From: Flavobacterium amnicola
GTDB lineage: Bacteria; Bacteroidota; Bacteroidia; Flavobacteriales; Flavobacteriaceae
DNA: 64,000 nt
Assembly: GCF_004122165.1 (NCBI RefSeq)
Contig: NZ_SBKO01000001.1
Location: 682,001-746,000, forward strand
Direction: 5' to 3'
The notes under the pieces were generated by a model. The model saw nothing but the letters and a program-made list of their open reading frames with translations, was not told where the DNA came from and searched no databases. Made by a program: the position numbers and the translations under genes. Below are positions 31,874 to 40,287 of this stretch, piece by piece; position 1 is the first letter of the stretch, and every line of letters begins with the position of its first letter.

Positions 31874-32863
31874 TTATGGTTTTACTTCGTCTTCTGGATT
31901 GGAAGTATCCGATGGATTATAATCGATCGCATTGTGATTTTTCGATTTTACTCTTTTCGGTTGATTTTTCATCTGCTCTCCAATAATGTTTGAAGCGGTA
32001 AAACTGGTCACCATACTATTTAACATATCGCTAGCAGCTTGTGGTGAATTCGGTAATAAAATCAAATTCGAATTGGTATCGGCACCAATCGCTTGCAACG
32101 TATCGTAATGTTGTGTAATTACAATTAATGCCGAAGCTTCTTGTGAATTGATTCCCACATTGTTCAATACTTCTACACTTTCTACCAATCCACGAGCAAT
32201 TTCACGTCGTTGATCGGCAATACCTTGCCCTTGTAATTTTTTACTTTCTGCTTCTGCTTTCGCTTTGGCAACAATTCTAATACGTTGTGCTTCCGATTCG
32301 AACATGGCAGCCGTTTTTTCTCTTTCGGCAGCATTAATACGGTTCATGGCATTTTTTACCTGTATATCCGGATCAATATCGGTCACCAATGTGTTGATAA
32401 TATCATAACCATACGCCATCATCGCTTCGTTCAATTCGCGTTTTACCGCAATTGCGATATCGTCTTTACGAACAAAAACATCATCCAAAATTAACTTCGG
32501 CACTTCGGCACGAACCACGTCAAAAACGTAAGCAGTAATCTGATCGTGTGGATATTCTAATTTGTAAAATGCTTCATAGACATGCTCTTGAATCACTTTG
32601 AATTGTACCGAAACTTTCATTTTGATGAACACATTGTCTTTGGTTTGTGTTTCGATCATGACATCCAATTGCTGAATTTTTAAGTTAACACGACCCGCAA
32701 TTCTGTCAATAATTGGAATTTTAAGCTGTAAACCTGAGTTTCGAATGCTTAAGAATCTTCCGAATCGTTCTACTACCACAGCCGTTTGTTGTTTAACAGT
32801 AAAAAAAGAAGAAAGTAAAAGAATAAAGCCAAAAAATAAAATGGCCATAAAAAAAGGTCCCAT
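31874..32863 (-). CDS. SPFH/Band 7 membrane protein (stomatin/paraslipin type)
   Basis: 329 residues from MGPFFMAILFFGFILLLSSFF; the frame extends 69 codons upstream, but that stretch looks non-coding. One N-terminal transmembrane segment, then the SPFH domain: FTVKQQTAVVVERFGRFLSIRNSGLQLKIPIIDRI, then DVMIETQTKDNVFIKMKVSVQFKV and the long helix with AEREKTAAMFESEAQRIRIVAKAKAEAESKKLQGQGIADQR. This matches the slipin/QmcA-type. It is thought to scaffold membrane microdomains and proteases. A partner NfeD gene is not adjacent. Confidence 0.92.
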   Translation of the reverse strand: MGPFFMAILFFGFILLLSSFFTVKQQTAVVVERFGRFLSIRNSGLQLKIPIIDRIAGRVNLKIQQLDVMIETQTKDNVFIKMKVSVQFKVIQEHVYEAFYKLEYPHDQITAYVFDVVRAEVPKLILDDVFVRKDDIAIAVKRELNEAMMAYGYDIINTLVTDIDPDIQVKNAMNRINAAEREKTAAMFESEAQRIRIVAKAKAEAESKKLQGQGIADQRREIARGLVESVEVLNNVGINSQEASALIVITQHYDTLQAIGADTNSNLILLPNSPQAASDMLNSMVTSFTASNIIGEQMKNQPKRVKSKNHNAIDYNPSDTSNPEDEVKP

Positions 32864-32963
32864 AGTGTTTAGAGATTTGTTTGTTATGATAATTATACGT
32901 GAATTACTATTAAAAGTTACAAATTGAAATATTATAATTACTTTCGCTTCAAATTTATTGAAA

Positions 32964-33620
32964 ATGAAAAAATTACATTTAATTGTTTTGTTGTTGACGG
33001 TAACATTTGCGTTTGCACAACACGGGAGACGTGATGGAAATAGAATAGGAATTTCAGGAGGTATATCCAATCTGTCTATGTTTACCTCTAATTTTAATAC
33101 TTCTCCGGAATCAGGTTGGATTGGTGGTTTTGCCGTTAGAGGAAATTATTATAACGACTGGAGTGCGGTTTTTGGCATGCAGTTTACCGAGAGTAACTTT
33201 TCGGTACCGACAACTAATTTTGTAGCCCAACAACAACAAGTAAAATACACCTTATCAGGTGTTCAAGTTCGATTTTTGTTTAGTTATAATATAGTAAAAG
33301 ACCATGTATCTATTGATTTTGGTCCTGTTTTACAAGTCAATGGCGCATTAAAAACACAAGACAAATACAAAACGAATATCATAAACGGTACTGCTTTAAC
33401 TGTAGAGGATATTAAAGACATTACTAAAATTAACGGAAATTTATATCTTGGAACTTCAGCGGGTGGAAAACGAGTGCGTGCGGTTATTTTTTACCAATAT
33501 GGTTTGAACAACATTATGAATAACTTGAATAAAAAGGCCGATTTAATTGTTAAAAATAATGGTCGTGATTTTAAAGGACATGTCGGCATTATTAGTGGAC
33601 AGTTACTTTTCAATTTATAA
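32964..33620 (+). CDS. Outer-membrane beta-barrel (PorT-like) protein
   Basis: 218 residues. The ATG at 32964 opens a signal peptide MKKLHLIVLLLTVTFAFAQ; a TTG two codons earlier is less likely. The mature part alternates short amphipathic strands typical of an eight-stranded barrel (NRIGISGGISNLSMFTSNF, GWIGGFAVRGNYYNDW, HVSIDFGPVLQVNG, RVRAVIFYQYGLNNI) and ends in a hydrophobic strand, GIISGQLLFNL. The general class is secure; a specific substrate or role is not evident. The gene is divergent from the SPFH gene and convergent with gltX. Confidence 0.8.
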   Translation: MKKLHLIVLLLTVTFAFAQHGRRDGNRIGISGGISNLSMFTSNFNTSPESGWIGGFAVRGNYYNDWSAVFGMQFTESNFSVPTTNFVAQQQQVKYTLSGVQVRFLFSYNIVKDHVSIDFGPVLQVNGALKTQDKYKTNIINGTALTVEDIKDITKINGNLYLGTSAGGKRVRAVIFYQYGLNNIMNNLNKKADLIVKNNGRDFKGHVGIISGQLLFNL

Positions 33621-33625
33621 TAAAT

Positions 33626-33652
33626 AACCCCAGCATTTGCTGGGGTTTCTTT
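33626..33652. terminator. Bidirectional terminator between the barrel protein gene and gltX
   Basis: AACCCCAGC (33626-33634) pairs with GCTGGGGTT (33639-33647), loop ATTT, followed by TCTTTTT on the plus strand. Both convergent genes end within 6 bases of it. Confidence 0.88.
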
Positions 33653-35155
33653 TTATATGGTGTTTATTGCTTTTTGAATACGTTGGATGGTTTCTTGTTT
33701 TCCTATAATCTCAACAATATCAAACAAATGAGGCCCCATCATCTTTCCTACCAAACTCAAACGGAACGGTTGCATTACTTTTCCCATTCCTATTTCATTA
33801 ACAGTTAACCATTCTTTGACCACAGTTTCGATGTTGGAGCTGGTAAAGTCTGAAATTCCTTCCAAAACTGCAATTAATTGTTGCATTAATCCTGAAGTGT
33901 CTTCCTTCCAATTTTTAAGTGCTTTTTCGTCATAATTGGTTGGCGCTACAAAGAAATAATCAGTCAAATCCCATAAATCGTTCACGAAATTTGCTCTTTC
34001 TTTGTTTAAAGAAACGATTCTTGTCACATCGAGCGTAGTTGAGATGCCTTTATCCGCTAACACTTTTTCAAAGGCTGTAGCTAAACTTGTATCCGATTGC
34101 TTTTGTAAATACTGATGATTAAACCATTTGTTTTTCTCTGGATCAAACTTCGCACCCGATTTGTTTACACGTGCTAAATCGAATTTTTGTACCAATTCCT
34201 CTAAAGAAAAGATTTCTTGTTCCGTACCATCATTCCAACCCAATAAGGCTAAGAAATTGACAACTGCTTCCGGAAAGAAACCATTTTCACGATAGCCCAT
34301 AGAAGTACTTTCTTCTGTCTTCCATTCTAACGGGAATACAGGGAATCCCATTTTATCGCCATCACGTTTGGATAATTTTCCATTTCCGATAGGTTTTAAA
34401 ATTAAGGGTAAATGCGCAAATTCTGGCGCTTCCCAACCAAAGGCTTTGTATAACAACACGTGCAATGGCATAGAAGGCAACCATTCTTCCCCACGAATCA
34501 CGTGTGAAGTTTTCATTAAATGATCATCAACAATGTTCGCCAAATGATATGTTGGCATTCCATCACCTTTAAACAATACTTTATCGTCTAATAAATTAGT
34601 CTCAAATTTTATATCACCACGAATGATGTCGTGCAAGTACAAGGTTTCATTTACGGGAGTTTTAAAACGTACCACATACGCTTCACCATTAGCAATTCGT
34701 TGTGCTGCTTCTTCACGTGAAACAGTCAAGGAGTTATCTAAAGTATCTCGAACCGAATGGTTGTAAATAAAGGTTTGTCCTTTTGCTTCGGCGGTTTTAC
34801 GCAATTCGTCTAACTTTTCGGCTGAGTCAAAAGCATAGTACGCCCAACCCGATGCAATCAATTCATCTGCATATTGTTTGTAGATTTCTTTACGATCACT
34901 TTGACGGTACGGTCCAAATTTCTCATTCTTCCCTACCGTTTCATCAGGAGCAATTCCCAACCAATCTAAAGCTTCCATAATATACGCTTCCGCTCCAGGA
35001 ACGAAACGCGTTTGATCGGTATCTTCTACACGTAAATAGAAAACGCCATTGTGCTTTTTCGCAAACAAATAGTTGAACAAAGCGGTACGAACACCACCTA
35101 TATGTAACGGTCCTGTTGGACTAGGTGCAAAACGCACTCTAACTGGCTTAGACAT
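33653..35155 (-). CDS. gltX: Glutamyl-tRNA synthetase
   Basis: Charges tRNA-Glu. 500 residues. The class I motifs are RFAPSPTGPLHIGGVRTALFNYL (about 7-29; HIGH as HIGG) and GKLSKRDGD (KMSKS). Other family blocks are YLRVEDTDQTRFVPGAE, HLANIVDDHLMKTSHVIRGEEW and the helical anticodon-binding C-terminus. It is discriminated from GlnRS by the N-terminal PSPTGxLHIGG. It is transcribed toward the barrel gene; no promoter was recognised upstream. Confidence 0.97.
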   Translation of the reverse strand: MSKPVRVRFAPSPTGPLHIGGVRTALFNYLFAKKHNGVFYLRVEDTDQTRFVPGAEAYIMEALDWLGIAPDETVGKNEKFGPYRQSDRKEIYKQYADELIASGWAYYAFDSAEKLDELRKTAEAKGQTFIYNHSVRDTLDNSLTVSREEAAQRIANGEAYVVRFKTPVNETLYLHDIIRGDIKFETNLLDDKVLFKGDGMPTYHLANIVDDHLMKTSHVIRGEEWLPSMPLHVLLYKAFGWEAPEFAHLPLILKPIGNGKLSKRDGDKMGFPVFPLEWKTEESTSMGYRENGFFPEAVVNFLALLGWNDGTEQEIFSLEELVQKFDLARVNKSGAKFDPEKNKWFNHQYLQKQSDTSLATAFEKVLADKGISTTLDVTRIVSLNKERANFVNDLWDLTDYFFVAPTNYDEKALKNWKEDTSGLMQQLIAVLEGISDFTSSNIETVVKEWLTVNEIGMGKVMQPFRLSLVGKMMGPHLFDIVEIIGKQETIQRIQKAINTI

Positions 35156-35197
35156 AATTTCAAAATTTATGCAAAGATATAAGGAAGTTAGAAGTTT

Positions 35198-36220
35198 TTA
35201 CTCTTTTGGGATTCTTTTATTCATTACATGAAACCATATAGGAGGAATAAATGACATTACCATACTTGTTGGATATCCATATGGCATTTGTGGAGAAACA
35301 TCATGATATTCTAATATTTGATATTTTTTTTGAGCTTTGTAATGATGATCTGAATGTCTTGTTAATTCATATAAAATAATTCTCCCCAATACATGATTAG
35401 AATTCCAGGAATGTTTTTCTGTAACTCTTTCGTATCTTCCTGAAGCAGTTTGTTTACGCATTAAACCATAATGTTCTATATAGTTAATTGTTTCTAATAA
35501 TAAAAAACCAACAATTCCAGCAAATAGGGCTATCCAAAAACTAAGGGTACCAAATAGTAAATAGATGCTTAACAAATAGGTTAGTTGGATAATTGTAAAC
35601 CAAAACATATCATTCTTTACACTAAATAAAGATGACTGATTAACTTCATTCAATTTTTTTTGAATTTTCCAAGCTTTTGAATACGTTCCTATTACTGTTT
35701 GAATCCAAAAAGCATATAGATTTTGATTATATTTTGCGGTTGAAGGATCTTCTGGTGTTGAAACATGTAAATGATGTCCATGATTGTGCTCTATAAAAAA
35801 ATGGGTATAATGTGAAGGAATTAATAAAAGTTTTCCTAAAATTCGTTCATATAATTTTTCACGATGTCCTAATTCATGAGCAACATTAATTCCATTTGAA
35901 CCTAAAACGATTCCTAAACTCAATATAATTCCTATTATTTCAAATTTACTTATGGGAGTGGTTGTTATTTTTTCAAAGACATACCAAATAACACCATACA
36001 CTATGGGTACATTTAAGTATAATAAAATATCAAAAAACCTATTTTTTAATCGTGTATCAATTTCTTCATTCGAGTAATTTTCTTCATTAGTTGGAAGTAG
36101 TAATTCTAAAATAGGTATTAATACAAATGCAAAAAAAACTACTGAATAACTCCAAATTCCTTGAAAATATATGCCAAGGAACCCTACCATTGGAATTGAA
36201 TATGCCCATAAATATTTCAT
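35198..36220 (-). CDS. AlkB-type alkane/fatty-acyl hydroxylase (membrane di-iron)
   Basis: 340 residues, several transmembrane segments. All three histidine boxes of membrane-bound alkane 1-monooxygenases and desaturases are present: HELGHRE, EHNHGHHLHVSTPEDPSTA, and RHSDHHYKAQKKYQ, plus the AlkB-specific NYIEHYGLMR. The presumed reaction is terminal hydroxylation of an alkane or acyl chain using O2 and electrons from rubredoxin/ferredoxin. No rubredoxin gene is adjacent. The real substrate in Flavobacteriia is uncertain. Confidence 0.92.
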   Translation of the reverse strand: MKYLWAYSIPMVGFLGIYFQGIWSYSVVFFAFVLIPILELLLPTNEENYSNEEIDTRLKNRFFDILLYLNVPIVYGVIWYVFEKITTTPISKFEIIGIILSLGIVLGSNGINVAHELGHREKLYERILGKLLLIPSHYTHFFIEHNHGHHLHVSTPEDPSTAKYNQNLYAFWIQTVIGTYSKAWKIQKKLNEVNQSSLFSVKNDMFWFTIIQLTYLLSIYLLFGTLSFWIALFAGIVGFLLLETINYIEHYGLMRKQTASGRYERVTEKHSWNSNHVLGRIILYELTRHSDHHYKAQKKYQILEYHDVSPQMPYGYPTSMVMSFIPPIWFHVMNKRIPKE

Positions 36221-36307
36221 AATGATGATTGATTTTTATTTAAAATTACAATTTTTTTTAATGTTTTCATATTCACCAAAAATTGTAACTTTATAGGTTA
36301 TTAACAA

Positions 36308-39300
36308 TTGAAGATAATTTTGAAAGCAAAAGAAATCATATTTAACAAATTAGAAGACTTTATCAAGAAGTTCTACACCAACGAGCTCCTACGTGGAACA
36401 TTGTTTTTCGTAGGATTGGGATTGTTGTATTTTCTTCTGACAAGTTTCATTGAATATTTTCTTTGGTTACAACCTACTGGTAGAACCATTTTGTTTTGGT
36501 TGTTTGTTTCAGTTGAACTTTTTTTATTAGGTCGTTTTATTCTTTTTCCACTTTTTAAATTGTTCAAATTGCAAAAAGGAATTGATTATAATGATGCTTC
36601 TAAAATTATTGGAAACCACTTTTCAACGGTGAACGACAAATTGGTGAATTTTCTTCAATTGGTGAATGATAAAAATCAATCCGAATTATTACTAGCTTCC
36701 ATTGACCAAAAGGCCAACAGTCTACAACCCATTCCATTTGCGAATGCTATCGATTTCAATCAGAATAAGAAATACATTCCAATAGCCATCCTTCCGATTC
36801 TGATCGTACTTTTCTTTATGCTTTCGGGTCAGGAAAAATATATCACCGAAAGTATGCATCGTGTGGTGAATTATAAAGAGCAATTCTTACCGCCTGCTCC
36901 ATTTTCTTTTATATTGACCAATACTTTACAAACGGAACAGAACAAGGATTTTACTTTACACGTCAAATCCGTTGGAAATGTTGTCCCTGAAAAAGCTATG
37001 GTTGTCATCAACGACGAAAGTTATTTTATGGAAAACGTTGGCTCTGGTGAATTCAAATATGTTTTTGAAAAACCAGTTAGAGATATTGATTTTCACATTG
37101 AAGCGAATGAAGTTTCTTCAGAAGATTTTATTTTAAAAGTGACAACTGTTCCAGCCATCGAGAATTTTGAAATGCTTTTGAATTTTCCTAAGTATTTAGG
37201 CAAGAAATCGGAAATTATTAAAGGAACCGGAAATGCTATCGTGCCGGAAGGCACACAAATCACTTGGAAGATTAATGCAATTGCGACCAATTTAATTCAA
37301 TGGCAACAAGATAAAACGGTTTCGAGCTTTCAAAACCTAGGCAATCAGTTTAAATTATCCAAATCGTTATTTCAAAACACAGAATATCAAATACTTACCT
37401 CCAATAAATCAGTTAAAAACTATGAAAAGCTGACGTATTCGATCAATATTGTCAAAGATCAAGAGCCTAGCATCAAAGTGGAAGAAGCGCCGGATAGTTT
37501 AAAAACGGAAACGCCTTTCCTTTTAGGTCAAATTTCCGATGATTATGGTTTTAGTAAGCTGAGTATTGTGTATTTCCCTAAAGACAATCCGAAGCAAGTC
37601 AAACGTGGAACCATTGCTTTTAAGCAAGGGGTTTATGATAAGTTTGTCTTCGCTTTTCCAAGTAATCTTTCAATTACGCCAGGTGTAGCGTATGAGTATT
37701 ATTTTGAAGTATTTGATAACGATGCATTGCACGGATTCAAGTCGGCTAAATCATCCGTTTTTTCTCACAGAGAATCTACCGATGCGGAAAAGCAAGAGGA
37801 ATTTTTACAACAACAAAACAACAACATCAATAGTCTTTCGAAATCTTTAAAAGCACAAGAGAAGCAACAATCGGAGCTAGAAAAATTACAAAATACCAAT
37901 AAAGAGAAAAAGGATTTGGATTATAAGGAACAGCAAAAAATGAATGACTTCATCAAACGTCAAAAACAGCAAGAAGAACTGATGAAGAATTTCACTGAAA
38001 AAATTAAGGAGAATTTGGATAAATTCAATCCCCAAGAAAACGATTCTAAGAAAGAAGAATTGGAAAAACGTTTAGAAAATGTCGATAAAGATTTAGAGAA
38101 AAACAAAAAGCTTTTGGATGAATTAAAAGAGCTTAATGAGAAATTAGAGCAAGAAGAGTTGTTTGAAAAAATTGAAAAGTTCCAGCAAAAATCTAAAAAT
38201 CAAACTAAGAGTTTAGAACAATTAGTAGAATTAACTAAGCGTTATTATGTTGAAAAAAAGGCTGAACAAATTGCCAATAAATTAGAAAAATTAGCCGAAA
38301 AGCAAGAAGGGCTTTCCGACAGTAAGAATAATGATGAACAGAAACAAAACGAAATCAATAAAGAGTTTGACAAACTTCAAAAGGAGTTAGAAGAATTACA
38401 AAAGGAAAATAAAGAATTAAAATCTCCTTTGGATATTCCGAATGATAAAGAAAAAGAAAAAAGTATTGAAAAAGATTTGGAAAATGCTTCCCAGGAATTA
38501 AAAAATAGCAATCAGCAAAAAGCAGCTCCAAAGCAAAAAAGCGCTGCAAAAAAAATGCAACAAATGGCGCAATCTATGGAAATGGAAATGCAAGGTGGAG
38601 AAAAGGAACAAATGGATGAGGATATTAAAATGCTTCGCCAAATTGTAGACAACTTGTTGGAGTTTTCTTTTTCACAAGAAAAATTGATGGGAAATTTTAA
38701 AGCAATTAAAGGAGTTTCTTCTTCTTTTCCAAAGTATATTAAAACGCAACAGGATTTGAAATACCAGTTCAAACATGTAGATGATAGTTTGTTTGCGATG
38801 TCATTACGTAACCCTAAAATTGGTGAAAAAGTGACGCAAGAAATCGGAAATGTTTATTATCAAATTGACAAAGGAATCGATTATTTTACCCAAAATCAAG
38901 TGAGTCGAGGCACCGCAAGTCAGCAGTATGTTTTTACAAGTGCTAACAACTTAGCTAATATGTTGTCTGACATTTTAAACGGAATGCAAATGGCTATGTC
39001 TGGAATGGGTAAAGGTACACCCAAGCCTGGTAAAGGACAAGGGGGTGGTATGCAACTTCCCGACATCATCAAAAAGCAAGAAGAATTGGGCAAGAAAATG
39101 GGGCAAGGGAAATCGGGTAAAGAAGGTGATAAGCCTCAAAACGGTGAATCGGGTTCTAAGTCTGGGGATAAACCTGGAGACAAACCTGGATCAAAATCCG
39201 GACAAGGTCAGGGTCAAGGTTCGAATGGTCAAAACGGTAAAGAGGGTATTGATGGTGAAGGTGATGCTCAAAACGTATTGGATATCTTAAAGCAACAACA

Positions 39301-39676
39301 ACAACTTCGTGATGCTTTAGAAAAGGAATTAGAACGCAACGGATTGGGTGGTCAAGGGAAGAATGTTTTGGATCAAATGAAACAAATTGAAAAGCAGTTA
39401 ATCAACAAAGGTTTTTCGCAACAGTTGGTTCAAAAGACACTGAACTTGAAATATGAATTGTTAAAACTTGAAAAAGCGGCTCAAGAACAAAATCAAGACA
39501 GCAAGCGTCAATCGAACACGAATACAAAAGAGTTTAATAACACTGCTCCTGCCCTTCCGCAAAAGCTACAAGAATATTTAAATAGTATTGAAATTTTAAA
39601 CAGACAAACACTACCTTTGCGCTCGCAATTTAATAAACGAGTACAAGAGTATTTTAAAGAGAATGATAAATTATAA
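36308..39676 (+). CDS. DUF4175 large membrane protein with coiled-coil region
   Basis: 1122 residues. The start is TTG at 36308, because an in-frame stop lies directly upstream and no ATG is available nearby. Two N-terminal transmembrane helices (about 28-75) and a third at about 155-175 (YIPIAILPILIVLFFML) precede a large periplasmic beta-rich part (190-500). Then come a long Lys/Glu/Gln coiled coil (about 500-760) and a Gly/Lys/Ser/Gln-rich linker (about 900-985). This is the DUF4175 arrangement seen in Bacteroidota and Alphaproteobacteria; function is unknown. The 3' end overlaps ybeY by 14 bases, implying co-translation. Confidence 0.88.
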   Translation: MKIILKAKEIIFNKLEDFIKKFYTNELLRGTLFFVGLGLLYFLLTSFIEYFLWLQPTGRTILFWLFVSVELFLLGRFILFPLFKLFKLQKGIDYNDASKIIGNHFSTVNDKLVNFLQLVNDKNQSELLLASIDQKANSLQPIPFANAIDFNQNKKYIPIAILPILIVLFFMLSGQEKYITESMHRVVNYKEQFLPPAPFSFILTNTLQTEQNKDFTLHVKSVGNVVPEKAMVVINDESYFMENVGSGEFKYVFEKPVRDIDFHIEANEVSSEDFILKVTTVPAIENFEMLLNFPKYLGKKSEIIKGTGNAIVPEGTQITWKINAIATNLIQWQQDKTVSSFQNLGNQFKLSKSLFQNTEYQILTSNKSVKNYEKLTYSINIVKDQEPSIKVEEAPDSLKTETPFLLGQISDDYGFSKLSIVYFPKDNPKQVKRGTIAFKQGVYDKFVFAFPSNLSITPGVAYEYYFEVFDNDALHGFKSAKSSVFSHRESTDAEKQEEFLQQQNNNINSLSKSLKAQEKQQSELEKLQNTNKEKKDLDYKEQQKMNDFIKRQKQQEELMKNFTEKIKENLDKFNPQENDSKKEELEKRLENVDKDLEKNKKLLDELKELNEKLEQEELFEKIEKFQQKSKNQTKSLEQLVELTKRYYVEKKAEQIANKLEKLAEKQEGLSDSKNNDEQKQNEINKEFDKLQKELEELQKENKELKSPLDIPNDKEKEKSIEKDLENASQELKNSNQQKAAPKQKSAAKKMQQMAQSMEMEMQGGEKEQMDEDIKMLRQIVDNLLEFSFSQEKLMGNFKAIKGVSSSFPKYIKTQQDLKYQFKHVDDSLFAMSLRNPKIGEKVTQEIGNVYYQIDKGIDYFTQNQVSRGTASQQYVFTSANNLANMLSDILNGMQMAMSGMGKGTPKPGKGQGGGMQLPDIIKKQEELGKKMGQGKSGKEGDKPQNGESGSKSGDKPGDKPGSKSGQGQGQGSNGQNGKEGIDGEGDAQNVLDILKQQQQLRDALEKELERNGLGGQGKNVLDQMKQIEKQLINKGFSQQLVQKTLNLKYELLKLEKAAQEQNQDSKRQSNTNTKEFNNTAPALPQKLQEYLNSIEILNRQTLPLRSQFNKRVQEYFKENDKL

Positions 39677-40082
39677 TTACGAATCAGAATTCACGTTATT
39701 TAATGAAGATGTTTATTCTGATTGGATTGAAAAGGTGATCGTTTCCGAAGGAAAATCATTAGGAGAGTTGTCTTATATTTTTTGTGATGATAACTATCTT
39801 TTGGAAATCAATCAGCAGTATTTAGACCACGATACGCTAACCGATATTATCAGTTTTGATTATACCGAAGGAGATGTCATCTCTGGGGATGTTTTTATTT
39901 CGGTGGAACGTGTTCAGGATAATGCCAATGATTTAAACATTCCTTTTGAAGAAGAATTAAAACGTGTTCTTATTCACGGAGTACTCCACTACTGTGGTTA
40001 TAAAGACAAATCGGAATCCGATGAAGTTTTGATGCGCTCTAAAGAAGATGAAAAAATCAAAATGTTTCACGTGAAACACTAA
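39663..40082 (+). CDS. ybeY: rRNA maturation endoribonuclease YbeY
   Basis: Metal-dependent RNase for 16S rRNA 3'-end processing and ribosome quality control. 139 residues. Family blocks are LSYIFCDDNYLLEINQQYLDHDTLTDIISFDY, ISGDVFISVERV and the metal site RVLIHGVLHYCGYKDKSE. The third His of the classical H...H....GYDH is replaced, as I recall for Bacteroidota. The final codons, encoding MFHVKH, are formed by a perfect parS site, so the gene end doubles as a centromere element. Confidence 0.93.
   Translation: MINYNYESEFTLFNEDVYSDWIEKVIVSEGKSLGELSYIFCDDNYLLEINQQYLDHDTLTDIISFDYTEGDVISGDVFISVERVQDNANDLNIPFEEELKRVLIHGVLHYCGYKDKSESDEVLMRSKEDEKIKMFHVKH
40063..40078. promoter_or_regulatory. parS site 1 (ParB-binding), inside ybeY
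   Basis: TGTTTCACGTGAAACA, a 16/16 match to the conserved bacterial parS. It lies in the last codons of ybeY and encodes part of its C-terminus MFHVKH. Confidence 0.95.
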
Positions 40083-40102
40083 TACACTATTTTCTTTCCA
40101 TA

Positions 40103-40118
40103 TGTTTCACGTGAAACA
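40103..40118. promoter_or_regulatory. parS site 2
   Basis: A perfect TGTTTCACGTGAAACA, embedded in a 26-bp perfect palindrome (40098-40123) that extends the site by CCATA/TATGG. Confidence 0.95.
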
Positions 40119-40142
40119 TATGGTTGTTGGTTTTCTAAAATT

Positions 40143-40158
40143 TGTTTCACGTGAAACA
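40143..40158. promoter_or_regulatory. parS site 3
   Basis: A perfect TGTTTCACGTGAAACA. Its right end runs into another inverted repeat (40156-40166 with 40176-40186, 11 bp). Confidence 0.95.
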
Positions 40159-40255
40159 ATTGAATTGAAGAATTTAATTCAATTGTTCGACACAGCTCAA
40201 GAATTTTTTTGCTGTGTAAACAAATTTTAGTTTTTAAATTTATATTAAATCATAT

Positions 40256-40271
40256 TGTTTCACGTGAAACA
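40256..40271. promoter_or_regulatory. parS site 4, just upstream of mnmG
   Basis: A perfect TGTTTCACGTGAAACA, 16 bases before the mnmG start. Between sites 3 and 4 a further hairpin pairs ACACAGC (40190-40196) with GCTGTGT (40211-40217), possibly the ybeY terminator. Confidence 0.95.
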
Positions 40272-40287
40272 ATAAATAAAGAATAAA

